DNA of 64,000 nucleotides, taken from Halomicrobium katesii DSM 19301 (GTDB taxonomy: Archaea; Halobacteriota; Halobacteria; Halobacteriales; Haloarculaceae). The position numbers and the translations under genes are program-made. Where the stretch lies: the NCBI RefSeq assembly GCF_000379085.1, contig NZ_KB905378.1, positions 2,345,726 to 2,409,725 of the forward strand, given 5' to 3'. The notes under the pieces are model-generated. The model was not told the origin of the DNA, did no database searches, and saw only the letters and a program-made list of their open reading frames with translations. Below are positions 25,865-34,089 of this stretch, in pieces (within the stretch, counting starts at the first letter, position 1; each line of letters opens with the position of its first letter).

Positions 25865-26596
25865 ATGATAGAACTCTGGTTCACACTCGGTACGATCGGT
25901 ATGCTCGCTGGGACGGCAATTCTCGCCTACGGCTTCAGGCTCGTCCCGGCCGAGAGACGCACCCGGTACGCGGTGCTGGTCTCGATTCCCGGCATCGCGA
26001 TCTTCGCCTACGCGATCATGGCACTCGGTATCGGCGGCTTCGACACGGGAGATCACATCGTCTGGATCCCCCGCTACGTCGACTGGCTGCTGACGACGCC
26101 GCTGAACGTCCTGTTCCTCGGGCTGTTCGCCGGTGCCGACCGCGAGACGATCGGAAAGCTCGTCGGCCTACAGGTCCTGACGATCGTCTTCGGGTTCGCG
26201 GGCGCGGTGGTCGGAGGGCTGCTCGCCTGGGGACTGTTCGCGCTGGGCGGGCTCGCCTTCGTCGGCGTCGGCTACCTGCTGTACGGCTCGGTCTCGGAGG
26301 CCGCCGTCGACACGCTCTCGGAGGTCGGATTCGGCGTCTATGAGACGCTCCGTAACTTCGTCGTCGTGCTCTGGGGCGTCTATCCGGTCATCTGGATCGT
26401 CGGACAGTCCGGGCTCGGACTGATGGACCTCGAAACGACGGCGCTAGTCGTCGCCTACCTCGACGTGGTGACGAAGGTCGGCTTCGGCCTGCTCGCGCTC
26501 AGTGGTGAGGCGATCGTCGAAGAACTCGGAGCGGACGTGTTCGAAGACGAGGACGCGGTGATGGCTCCAGACCACGACGCACAGCCGTCTGACTGA
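25865..26596 (+). CDS. sop2: Sensory rhodopsin II
   Basis: A 243-residue seven-helix retinal protein. Helix C reads PRYVDWLLTTPLNVLF: Arg70, counter-ion Asp73 and Thr77 are kept, while the proton-donor position is Phe84, as in SRII (Phe86 in Natronomonas) and unlike proton pumps. Helix G reads YLDVVTKVGFG with Asp200, Thr203 and retinal Lys204; Tyr173 and Tyr198 correspond to the Tyr174 and Tyr199 used for signal transfer to HtrII. It mediates repulsion from blue-green light. It follows htr2 after 2 bases, the usual transducer-receptor operon. A 156-base gap with no gene follows. Confidence 0.95.
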   Translation: MIELWFTLGTIGMLAGTAILAYGFRLVPAERRTRYAVLVSIPGIAIFAYAIMALGIGGFDTGDHIVWIPRYVDWLLTTPLNVLFLGLFAGADRETIGKLVGLQVLTIVFGFAGAVVGGLLAWGLFALGGLAFVGVGYLLYGSVSEAAVDTLSEVGFGVYETLRNFVVVLWGVYPVIWIVGQSGLGLMDLETTALVVAYLDVVTKVGFGLLALSGEAIVEELGADVFEDEDAVMAPDHDAQPSD

Positions 26597-26752
26597 CTCT
26601 ACCGGCTGTACATCTCTGGCGATGCCGTGAAGATGCGTGAAAACGCGTCCTGGGTGTGGGGCAGTCTCTCACTCTGCTTGCGATCGTCTATTCGTGACCG
26701 GCGATCACCGAAGGAGTCGAGGAAAAACCGTCGTACGGCTAAACGATCGGAA

Positions 26753-27706
26753 TCAGTGGATGCCCATCGCTTCGATCTGTTCCTGGTAGCGGTTCCGGAT
26801 CGTCACTTCGGTCACCTGGGCGACGTCGGCGACCTCTCGCTGGGTCTTCTTTTCGTTGCACAGCAGCGACGCGGCGTAGATCGCCGCCGCGGCGTATCCA
26901 GTGGGGGACTTGCCCGACAGCAGGCCCTGCTCGGCGGTCACGTCGATGATCTCGTTGGCCTTCGACTGGACCTCCTCGCTCAGTTCGAGTTCGCTGGCGA
27001 AGCGCGGCACGTACTGTTTGGGGTCGACCGGCTCCATCTTGAGCTTGAGTTCCTGGGCGACGTAGCGATACGTGCGCCCGATCTCCTTTTGCTCGACCCG
27101 AGAGACGTCCGAGACCTCTTCGAGGCTCCGTGGGATGCCCTCCTGTCGGCAGGCGGCGTACAGACAGGAGGTCGCGACGCCCTCGATGGAACGGCCGCGG
27201 ATGAGGTCCTCGTCCAGCGCGCGCCGGTAGATCACCGACGCGACTTCCCGCACCGAGCGCGGGACGCCCAGTGCCGACGCCATCCGATCGATCTCCGAGA
27301 GGGCAAACTGGAGGTTTCGCTCCCCCGCGTCCTTCGTCCGGATTCGCTCTTGCCACTTTCGCAGTCGATGCATCTGGGACCGCTTCTTCGACGAGATGGA
27401 CCGGCCGTACGCGTCCTTGTCCTTCCAGTCGATCGTCGTCGTCAGCCCCTTGTCGTGCATCGTCTGGGTCGTCGGTGCCCCGACGCGGGACTTGCTCTGC
27501 CGTTCAGAATGGTTGAACGCGCGCCATTCCGGGCCGCGGTCGATATTTTCATCTTCGATGACAAGTCCGCAGTCTTCGCAGATGAGTTCGCCGCTCCCGT
27601 CCGTCGATATTGCCGTCGAGTCACACTCAGGACAGGTCTGCTCGGATTCTTCCGTCTCCTGCTCCTGCGTCCCGTCGTGCTCGCGCTGGCGGGTAGGGCG
27701 TTCCAT
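26753..27706 (-). CDS. tfb: Transcription initiation factor IIB (TFB)
   Basis: A 317-residue TFB. The N-terminal zinc ribbon is CPECDST with a second pair CEDCGLV, the B-finger follows ([12 protein letters not shown]), and two cyclin-like repeats cover about residues 120-317. It recruits RNA polymerase to TATA/TBP complexes. Haloarchaea carry several TFB genes with different promoter sets; which one this is cannot be decided here. ATG 27706 sits about 30 bases below CATATAAAC (27735-27743, read on the minus strand), and the open frame upstream of it has no TFB similarity. Confidence 0.95.
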   Translation of the reverse strand: MERPTRQREHDGTQEQETEESEQTCPECDSTAISTDGSGELICEDCGLVIEDENIDRGPEWRAFNHSERQSKSRVGAPTTQTMHDKGLTTTIDWKDKDAYGRSISSKKRSQMHRLRKWQERIRTKDAGERNLQFALSEIDRMASALGVPRSVREVASVIYRRALDEDLIRGRSIEGVATSCLYAACRQEGIPRSLEEVSDVSRVEQKEIGRTYRYVAQELKLKMEPVDPKQYVPRFASELELSEEVQSKANEIIDVTAEQGLLSGKSPTGYAAAAIYAASLLCNEKKTQREVADVAQVTEVTIRNRYQEQIEAMGIH

Positions 27707-27734
27707 GTGTCCTTTTATGGAGAAACAATTCAGA

Positions 27735-27743
27735 CATATAAAC
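27735..27743 (-). promoter_or_regulatory. TATA box of tfb
   Basis: GTTTATATG on the minus strand, preceded by an A-rich CCAAAC element that suits a B-recognition element, lies about 32 bases upstream of the tfb start. Confidence 0.55.
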
Positions 27744-27943
27744 GTTTGGCTGGTGGCGACCAGTGCCGATAGTAACACGAGCTTACTCGACAGAATATGA
27801 CAGCTCAGCGCTTCTTTGCACGGATCTCGTTTCACCCTCCCTCTCGTGTGCATCCATCTCTCGGGGCGATTCCCACGGCGGTATCCCCAACGAGAAGTGA
27901 GTTCCAGTAAAGCCTTATCCGATACGACGACCCGATAACACCT

Positions 27944-28810
27944 ATGGATGTTGCCGTACTCGGGACCTCGACCACCGGTCACGCGCTCGCCGCGTGGTGC
28001 CTTCGGTCCGACGCCGCCGTTCGTCTCTACGGGGACGACGCCAACGCCGTGATGGACAGCGTCGACGCGGTCCAGCGACGCGCTGGCCGCGAGGGCGCGA
28101 TCGACGGCACGACCGGACTGGAAGCGGCCGTCGGCGGTGCCGACGTTGTCTTCGACCTCACCGGACGCGAGATCGACGCTCGGCGGGACCTGCTCGCCGA
28201 GGTCGAGGCACTGGTCGCGGCGGAGACGCTACTCGTCGTCGGAGACACGTCCGACCGGATCACGGCCGTCGCGGCGGGTCTCCGCCGACCCGGACGCGCG
28301 CTCGGCATCCACGTGGTCGATCCGGCAGAGAGCCGGCTGGTCGAACTCGTCGTCGCCGAGCAGACGACGGCAGACACGCGGGACCGCACGGTGTCGTTCG
28401 TCGAGTCGCTCGACGCCACGCCGATCGTGGTCCGGGACACGCCGGGATTCGCGACGACGCGACTCGACCTGGCGGCCATCACGGAAGCCGTCAGGATGGT
28501 CGAAGAGGGGGTCGCCAGCGTCACGGCCATCGACCGCGCGCTCGAACTGGGTCGCGATCACCCGATCGGTCCGCTCGGACTGGCCGACCGGTTGGGGCTC
28601 GACACCGTGCTGTCGGCGCTGGAGTTACTGGCGCTGGACCTCGGAGGGCGGTTCGATCCCCCGGCCCTCCTCTTCGAGAAGGTCGAGGCGGGCGATCTCG
28701 GTCGCCAGACCGGTACCGGGTTCTACGAGTGGGAACAGGGCGAGCGAGTCGGACCCGCCCAGCCGAACCCGACCGTCGAAACGCGATCGGCAGAGCCCGA
28801 TGAGCGATGA
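27944..28810 (+). CDS. 3-hydroxyacyl-CoA dehydrogenase
   Basis: A 288-residue NAD-dependent dehydrogenase of the fatty acid beta-oxidation type. The N-terminal Rossmann loop is [10 protein letters not shown] (a degenerate GxGxxG), the catalytic histidine region is [16 protein letters not shown], and the C-terminal domain has [16 protein letters not shown] and GTGFYEW. The VDP in place of the usual FNP and the altered glycine loop show it is a divergent member, so the substrate may differ from classic 3-hydroxyacyl-CoA. A CCTTATCC TATA-like box near 27911 fits the start. Its stop overlaps the next gene (ATGA). Confidence 0.8.
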   Translation: MDVAVLGTSTTGHALAAWCLRSDAAVRLYGDDANAVMDSVDAVQRRAGREGAIDGTTGLEAAVGGADVVFDLTGREIDARRDLLAEVEALVAAETLLVVGDTSDRITAVAAGLRRPGRALGIHVVDPAESRLVELVVAEQTTADTRDRTVSFVESLDATPIVVRDTPGFATTRLDLAAITEAVRMVEEGVASVTAIDRALELGRDHPIGPLGLADRLGLDTVLSALELLALDLGGRFDPPALLFEKVEAGDLGRQTGTGFYEWEQGERVGPAQPNPTVETRSAEPDER

Positions 28811-29396
28811 GCCGGTCCGAGCGGCGGCGAGGGGACTCGCCGGTCGAGCACGACGACGCCGACATGAGCGACCTGTTCGACGACCTCTCGGAGCTGGAGG
28901 CGCTGGTCGACTCCGCCGAAGAGCGAGCGCGCGTCCGCGAAGCGATGCAGACGGCGAGCGAGGTCGACGACGACGGCCCGGTGTTCGGCCGGGTCGTCTG
29001 GGGGTTCGACCGTGCGGACCTCGCAGAGTCGGTGCTGGGCGCGCTGCTCTTTGGCATCCCGATGGCCGTCGAGGGCGGGACGGTCGACTCCGGGCAGTTC
29101 ATCGCCGCTCGCCCTCCGTTCCTGGCCCTGACGCTGTTCGCAACGGTCGCGGTCGTCGTCGGGATCCTCTACGTGGCCGACATTCAGGACGTGCGGGTGG
29201 CCTACGCGTTCTTCGGTCTCGTCCCTCGGCGACTCGTGGGCGTCCTCGGCTCGTCGTTCGCGACGGCCGTCGCGCTGTTGAGCGTCTGGGGCGTCGCGAC
29301 TGGGCGGACCCGTGGCTGGACTTCTGCGTCTGCGTCGTGGCCTTCTTCCCGATGGCTATCGGTGCCGCGCTGGGTGACATCCTGCCGGGGAGCTAG
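28807..29396 (+). pseudogene. DUF2391 (TIGR02587-type) membrane protein, frameshifted near its end
   Basis: The first part (ATG 28807, overlapping the upstream TGA; a second Met at 28864 is also plausible) encodes an acidic N terminus and two or three membrane helices (ADLAESVLGALLFGIPMAVE; FLALTLFATVAVVVGILYVA). After about 29290 the reading frame gives arginine-rich nonsense to 29451, whereas the next frame continues as WADPWLDFCVCVVAFFPMAI and GAALGDILPGS to TAG at 29396. One missing base near 29287-29292 explains this. Function of the family is unknown. Confidence 0.7.
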
Positions 29397-29486
29397 TCCG
29401 GCGGACTACTGTGGCCGTTCGGGAAACCGCCGTCCACTCCGGTGCGTTTGACAATCGTTAAAAGTCGTGGCCGGATACGAGAGTGT

Positions 29487-29672
29487 ATGAGCGAGAGCGA
29501 AACTCAGCAAAAACGCACGCAGAAGTGCGTCTCGTGTGGCATCAACATCGCCGGCACGAACGCCGCCGCGTTCAAGTGCCCGGACTGCGGTCAGCAGATC
29601 TACCGCTGTGGGACCTGCCGCAAGCAGAGCAACCTCTACGAGTGTCCCGACTGTGGCTTCCGGGGGCCCTAA
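29487..29672 (+). CDS. Small zinc-ribbon protein (HVO_2753-like)
   Basis: A 61-residue protein with four CxxC-type pairs ([29 protein letters not shown]), predicted to bind two zinc ions. Its haloarchaeal relative HVO_2753 is a small zinc finger protein reported to affect swarming and biofilm formation (established, from memory). It precedes the EF-1beta gene by 2 bases, an arrangement conserved in haloarchaea, so a link to translation is possible. ATG 29487 lies about 26 bases below GTTAAAAG (29457). Confidence 0.88.
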   Translation: MSESETQQKRTQKCVSCGINIAGTNAAAFKCPDCGQQIYRCGTCRKQSNLYECPDCGFRGP

Positions 29673-29674
29673 CG

Positions 29675-29941
29675 ATGGGGAAAGTCGCCGCCAAGATCAA
29701 GGTCATGCCGAACAGCCCCGACGTGGACCTGGACGCGCTCCAGGAACGTCTGGAAGGCTCGCTCCCCGAGGGCGCGAAGATCAACGGCGTCGAGCGCGAC
29801 GACGTGGCCTTCGGGCTCGTCGCCCTGTTCCCGACGGTGATCGTCCCCGACGACACCGGTGGCACGGAAGCCGTCGAGGAGGCCTTCAGCAACGTCGACG
29901 ACGTGGAGTCGGTCTCCGTCGAGAACGTCGGCCGAATATAG
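29675..29941 (+). CDS. ef1b: Elongation factor 1-beta
   Basis: An 88-residue guanine-nucleotide exchange factor for EF-1alpha: [20 protein letters not shown] at the N terminus and the central [20 protein letters not shown] match the archaeal family exactly in length and layout. It lies in one unit with the zinc-ribbon gene. Confidence 0.93.
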   Translation: MGKVAAKIKVMPNSPDVDLDALQERLEGSLPEGAKINGVERDDVAFGLVALFPTVIVPDDTGGTEAVEEAFSNVDDVESVSVENVGRI

Positions 29942-30087
29942 ACCGAGCGCTTTCTTCACTGCCGTTCGACGCACCGAGTCCCGACACTCGCGCTGGTCGA
30001 GGTGCGAACGGTCCTGCCGAGTCCAGTGGCGCTGGCGCGACGGGAACGCACGTTTTATTAGGACGACCGGATTACCCCTCCGCACGA

Positions 30088-30378
30088 ATGCCCAGTTCGG
30101 ATGGACCCCTCAAAGGAACGCGGAACAAGCTGAAGAACAAGCCTCGCGAGCGCGGCACCTCGCCGCCCCAGCGCGCCGTCGAGCAGTACGAGGAGGGCGA
30201 CACGGTCCACCTCAAGATCGACCCGTCGGTCAACGACGGTCGCTTCCACCCGCGCTTCGACGGTTCGACCGGCGTCGTCCTCGGACAGCAGGGCGAAGCC
30301 TACAAGGTCGAGATCAACGACAACGGCAAGGACAAGACGATCATCGTCACGCCCGCACACCTCCGCCGACAGGAGTAA
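30088..30378 (+). CDS. rpl21e: Ribosomal protein L21e
   Basis: A 96-residue large-subunit ribosomal protein: [20 protein letters not shown], a [20 protein letters not shown] core and an [10 protein letters not shown]-like end. The ATG at 30088 lies about 30 bases below TTTTATTA (30053-30060). It heads the cluster rpl21e-rpo4-DUF655-ksgA-hemK2, which is conserved in archaea. Confidence 0.95.
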   Translation: MPSSDGPLKGTRNKLKNKPRERGTSPPQRAVEQYEEGDTVHLKIDPSVNDGRFHPRFDGSTGVVLGQQGEAYKVEINDNGKDKTIIVTPAHLRRQE

Positions 30379-30381
30379 GGT

Positions 30382-30738
30382 ATGACGATCTTCAAAGAGA
30401 AGGTCGACGAGGAGTACCTCACGATCGCCGAAACGAAGGAGATCCTCGAAGACATCGAAGCCGAGCGCTCGATAGACGAGGACCGAGAGATGCGCTACGA
30501 ACTCGCTCGCGCGATCGAGCACGTCAACCGATTCGCGATGCTCGATCCCGACGAGGCCGAGGAGTTCGTCGACCAGCTCCGGGACCTGGAAAAAGTCGAC
30601 GAGGCGACCGCTTACAAGATCGCGAACCTCCGACCGCTGGATCGCGACGAGCTGCGCTCCGTGTTCGCACAGGAGCGGTACTCGCTGTCGGGCGACGAAC
30701 TCGACGAGATTCTCAACGTCGTCAAACAGTACGCGTAG
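30382..30738 (+). CDS. rpo4: RNA polymerase subunit Rpo4 (RpoF)
   Basis: A 118-residue subunit that pairs with Rpo7 to form the polymerase stalk. The motifs TIAETKEILEDIEAERS and ANLRPLDRDELRSVFAQE are typical. It follows rpl21e by 3 bases. Confidence 0.93.
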   Translation: MTIFKEKVDEEYLTIAETKEILEDIEAERSIDEDREMRYELARAIEHVNRFAMLDPDEAEEFVDQLRDLEKVDEATAYKIANLRPLDRDELRSVFAQERYSLSGDELDEILNVVKQYA

Positions 30739-30815
30739 ATCGGTCGCCCGCATGGCGATTGTCACCGGCCTCCCCGACCCACGCCATTAAGTGGGCGCTA
30801 GACCTATCGACTCGC

Positions 30816-31388
30816 ATGAGTGATACCGAGAGCGGTGACGACGGCGAACCGGCCGTCGTCTTGGACTTCCTGCCACACGGCAAGTCCGAGGACGACCGGC
30901 CACAGTATCAAAAGCAGCCGCTCGCGTACGCGATGGGGACCGAAGACTTCCGGCTCTACGAGATCGTGGTCGGGGAGGAGACGGACGTGACCTTCGGTGA
31001 CCGCATCGACGTTCACAGCACCGACTTCGACCGGGTCAGCGTCGTCGAGTACGACGATCTCCCGAGCGGTGCGCAGTCCGAACTCGACTACGCCGTCGAG
31101 GACCTCGTCGAGGCAGAGGCTGGCCGGTTCGTCGACTTCTACAACGAGGCCCAGCCGATCACGCTCCGGCTCCACCAGCTGAACCTGCTGCCCGGAATCG
31201 GCAAGAAGCTGCGTAACTCTATTCTGGACGAGCGCAAGCGCAAGCCCTTCGAGAGCTTCGAGGAACTCGAAGAACGAGTCAGTGGCCTCCACAACCCCAA
31301 GGAAGTCCTGGTCGAACGGATCCTCGAAGAGCTATCGGAAGACGACCTGAAGTACAGCAGGTTCGTGCGCCGCGAAGACCAGTCGTAG
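30816..31388 (+). CDS. DUF655 family protein with helix-hairpin-helix domain
   Basis: A 190-residue protein with the family centre AVVLDFLPHGKSEDDRP and a C-terminal helix-hairpin-helix (HQLNLLPGIGKKLRNSIL), which suggests nucleic-acid binding. In most archaea this gene lies between rpo4 and ksgA, as here. Function is not known; a role in ribosome or RNA biology is inferred from context. ATG 30816 fits a short promoter-like AT stretch near 30785. Confidence 0.88.
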   Translation: MSDTESGDDGEPAVVLDFLPHGKSEDDRPQYQKQPLAYAMGTEDFRLYEIVVGEETDVTFGDRIDVHSTDFDRVSVVEYDDLPSGAQSELDYAVEDLVEAEAGRFVDFYNEAQPITLRLHQLNLLPGIGKKLRNSILDERKRKPFESFEELEERVSGLHNPKEVLVERILEELSEDDLKYSRFVRREDQS

Positions 31389-31438
31389 TCGGCCCGGAAG
31401 TGACAGCGTTTTACGGGTCTGCCCGCTATCCGAGAGCG

Positions 31439-32311
31439 ATGACTACCGACGGACCGCCCTCCGAGGGGGCCGACGGCGCTCGCGATCCGGACGCGCTCGT
31501 CGCCCGTGCGGGCAAGCGAGCGGACACCCGACAGGACCAGCACTTCCTGATCGACGATCGAGTTCTGGACCGGATTCCGGGGTACGCCGACCAGATGGAC
31601 CGATCCCACGTACTGGAGGTCGGTGCCGGTCCCGGCGCGCTGACGGATCGACTGCTCGCGGTCGCGGACCGGGTGACTGCGATCGAGCGCGATCCCGACT
31701 TCGCGGCCCACCTCCGCGAGGAGTTCGCCGACACCATCGACGCCGATCGCCTGACGATCGTCGAGGGCGACGCCCTCGACGTGGACCTGCCCGAGTTCTC
31801 CGCGAGCGTCTCGAATCTCCCCTACGGGGCCTCCAGCGAGATCGCGTTCCGGCTGCTTCCGCGTGGAAAGCCGCTCGTCCTGATGTTCCAGCAGGAGTTC
31901 GCCGAACGGATGGCGGCCGATCCCGGAAGCGACGACTACGGGCGGCTCTCGGTGACGGCGGGCCACTACGCCGACGTCGAGATCGTCGAGACGGTGCCGC
32001 CGACGGCGTTCGACCCACAGCCCCGCGTCGACAGTGCCGTCGTCCGACTCCGGCCGCGCGAACCCGACTACAGCGTTCCGGACGACGACTTCTTCATGGA
32101 CTTCCTCAAGGGCGTGTTCACACAGCGTCGCAAGACGATGCGAAACGCCGTCCGAAACACGGCTCACATCACCGACCTCGGGGATCCAGACGCCGTCGTC
32201 GACGCCGCAGACGAGTCGCTGATGGGCAAGCGCGCGGGAGAGCTATCGCCCGCGACGTTCGCGGCGCTGGCGACGCTCGCGTACGAGACCGGCCGACCAG
32301 GAGAGTACTAG
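31439..32311 (+). CDS. rsmA: 16S rRNA dimethyladenosine methyltransferase (KsgA/RsmA)
   Basis: A 290-residue SAM-dependent methyltransferase that dimethylates two adjacent adenines near the 3' end of 16S rRNA. The motifs are DQHFLIDDRVLDRI, the SAM loop LEVGAGPGALTDRL, and the catalytic SNLPYGASSEI. ATG 31439 is chosen; a GTG at 31400 would add 13 residues without family similarity. It sits one codon or so upstream of the hemK2 gene. Confidence 0.92.
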   Translation: MTTDGPPSEGADGARDPDALVARAGKRADTRQDQHFLIDDRVLDRIPGYADQMDRSHVLEVGAGPGALTDRLLAVADRVTAIERDPDFAAHLREEFADTIDADRLTIVEGDALDVDLPEFSASVSNLPYGASSEIAFRLLPRGKPLVLMFQQEFAERMAADPGSDDYGRLSVTAGHYADVEIVETVPPTAFDPQPRVDSAVVRLRPREPDYSVPDDDFFMDFLKGVFTQRRKTMRNAVRNTAHITDLGDPDAVVDAADESLMGKRAGELSPATFAALATLAYETGRPGEY

Positions 32312-32313
32312 CG

Positions 32314-32934
32314 ATGCCCGGCCAGCCGCCGACGGACGACGACGGACGACCTTCGCTTGCCACACAGCGCGACACGGAGACGGTGTACCAGCCGGCAGCG
32401 GACTCCGACCTGCTGGCGCGGACGGCCAGGTCACACGCCACACCCGGCGACCGCGGGCTCGACGTGGGAACGGGCTCGGGCTACGTCGCCGAGACGCTGG
32501 CCGAGGCGGGCGTCGACGCAGTCGCGTCCGATCTGAACCCGGACGCCTGTCGCGAGGCAGCAGCTCGCGGTGTCCCGGCCGTCCGCGCCGACCTGCTCGC
32601 TCCGTTCCGCGACGACGCCTTCGATCTCGTCACGTTCAATCCACCGTACCTCCCGACCGAGCCAGACAAGGAGTGGGACGACTGGATGGAACACGCGCTC
32701 TCGGGCGGGGAAGACGGCCGCAGGCTCGTCGACCCCTTCCTCGAAGCAGTCGAGCGCGTGCTGGCCCCCGGCGGACGTGTCTTCCTGCTGATCAGCAGCC
32801 TCACCGGGATCGGCGACGTGCAACGCTACGCCCACGAGCGGGGGCTCGCGGGCGAGATCGTCGCCGACGAGGCCCATCCCTACGAGCGACTGGTCGTGAT
32901 CCGGTTCGAGTCACAGGCAGAACCGGGACATTGA
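32314..32934 (+). CDS. HemK2/Mtq2-like protein glutamine methyltransferase
   Basis: A 206-residue methyltransferase with SAM loop LDVGTGSGYVAETLAEAG and the NPPY catalytic motif (FNPPYLPTEPDKEWDDWM). HemK2/Mtq2 enzymes methylate the GGQ glutamine of release factor 1. The short length without the N-terminal PrmC domain fits the archaeal/eukaryotic type. It is the last gene of the rpl21e-ksgA cluster. Confidence 0.85.
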   Translation: MPGQPPTDDDGRPSLATQRDTETVYQPAADSDLLARTARSHATPGDRGLDVGTGSGYVAETLAEAGVDAVASDLNPDACREAAARGVPAVRADLLAPFRDDAFDLVTFNPPYLPTEPDKEWDDWMEHALSGGEDGRRLVDPFLEAVERVLAPGGRVFLLISSLTGIGDVQRYAHERGLAGEIVADEAHPYERLVVIRFESQAEPGH

Positions 32935-32973
32935 GCTAGCTGCAATAACTGATGTGCATTTTCTGAGATAGGA

Positions 32974-32980
32974 AATATTA
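32974..32980 (+). promoter_or_regulatory. TATA box of the MetE-like operon
   Basis: AATATTA within GGAAATATTAAAG is centred about 30 bases ahead of the ATG at 33008, consistent with a nearly leaderless transcript. Confidence 0.55.
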
Positions 32981-33007
32981 AAGCCCGTCATTACCAACGT
33001 AGCCGTA

Positions 33008-34003
33008 ATGACACAGGTAGTCGCCACGACAGCCGGTCTGTTCCCGCTCCCGGACTGGGCGAAAGACGAACTGTCCCGACTGAAAGGCCACCAGAAGTCC
33101 GACCTCGTCAGCGGTGACGAGGGACCGGAGATCGTCGACGCCTACGACCGCGCTCGCGAAGAGGTCGTCGGCGTCCAGACCGACGCCGGCCTCGACCGCG
33201 TCTCAGAGGGCCAGCTGCGCTGGGACGACATGATCGCTCACCCGCTGGCGGTCGCCGACAGCGTCGAGACCCGCGGGATCGTCCGCTACTACGACAACAA
33301 CAACTTCTACAGGGAGCCGGTCGTCACCGGCGACCTCGAAGCCTCCGGCGACGTGGCCGGCGAACTCGACGCCGCGGCAGCACACGTCGATTCGGGGCTC
33401 CAGGCGGTCCTGCCGGGTCCGTACTCGCTCGCGGACCTCGCGACCGACGAGCACTACGGCGACGAGGCGGCGTTCCTCGACGCCGTCGCGGACTTTCTCG
33501 CAGCCGAGGCCGACCAGTTCCCGAACGTCGAGACGTTGTTCCTGCTGGAACCGTCGCTCGTCGAGAACGCACCCGGCGAGGGGGCCGACGAGCGCGCCAG
33601 CGAGGCAATCGACACCGTCGCTTCGGCCGTCGACGCCGACGTGGTCGCTCACACCTACTGGGGCAGTCTCGACGAGAAGGTGTACGCCCACCTCATGGAC
33701 GCCGACGTGGACGCCATCGGCTTCGACCTGATCGCCGACCACGAGGAGACGGTGTACAACGTCCAGGAGTACGGCACCAAAGACGACGTGGCGCTCGGTC
33801 TCGTCGACGGCCAGAACACGCTCGTCGAGACTCCCGAAACGATCCGCGAGCGCGTCGAGTGGTTCGTCGAGCAGACCGACGGCGACTACGACACCGTCTA
33901 CGCGACAGCCAACACCGAGCTGTTCTACCTCCCGCAGAACAAGTTCGAGGCCAAGGTCGAGGCGCTGGCTGACGCCGCCGCGATCGAGGAGGTGGAAGCA
34001 TGA
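33008..34003 (+). CDS. MetE-like protein lacking zinc-site cysteines
   Basis: A 331-residue TIM-barrel protein of the cobalamin-independent methionine synthase/UROD superfamily: MTQVVATTAGLFPLPDWAKD, PVVTGDL and LPGPYSLADLATDEHYGD. Where MetE has His-x-Cys for zinc, this protein reads VVAHTYWGS, and no second cysteine site is visible. It therefore cannot bind zinc in the usual way and probably acts as a partner of the downstream enzyme. Its TGA overlaps the ATG of the 29-codon ORF at 34000. Confidence 0.85.
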   Translation: MTQVVATTAGLFPLPDWAKDELSRLKGHQKSDLVSGDEGPEIVDAYDRAREEVVGVQTDAGLDRVSEGQLRWDDMIAHPLAVADSVETRGIVRYYDNNNFYREPVVTGDLEASGDVAGELDAAAAHVDSGLQAVLPGPYSLADLATDEHYGDEAAFLDAVADFLAAEADQFPNVETLFLLEPSLVENAPGEGADERASEAIDTVASAVDADVVAHTYWGSLDEKVYAHLMDADVDAIGFDLIADHEETVYNVQEYGTKDDVALGLVDGQNTLVETPETIRERVEWFVEQTDGDYDTVYATANTELFYLPQNKFEAKVEALADAAAIEEVEA

Positions 34004-34089
34004 CTACCGATAGACATTCCGGTTCACTTCGCTGCACGGGCTGTGACTATCGACGTCTTGCCGAGATCAACGAGGTGATCTCGGCATGA
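34000..34089 (+). CDS. 29-residue CxxC microprotein between the MetE-like genes
   Basis: The ATG at 34000 overlaps the stop of the upstream gene (ATGA 34000-34003), and its own TGA at 34087-34089 overlaps the ATG of the next gene at 34086. The product begins MTTDRHSGSLRC, contains CTGCDYRRLAEI and ends NEVISA; the CxxC pair could hold a metal with partner residues. The exact double overlap spares this ORF from chance and makes coupled translation of all three plausible. I know of no described family. Without protein evidence it could also be only a ribosome relay between two genes. Confidence 0.55.
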   Translation: MTTDRHSGSLRCTGCDYRRLAEINEVISA

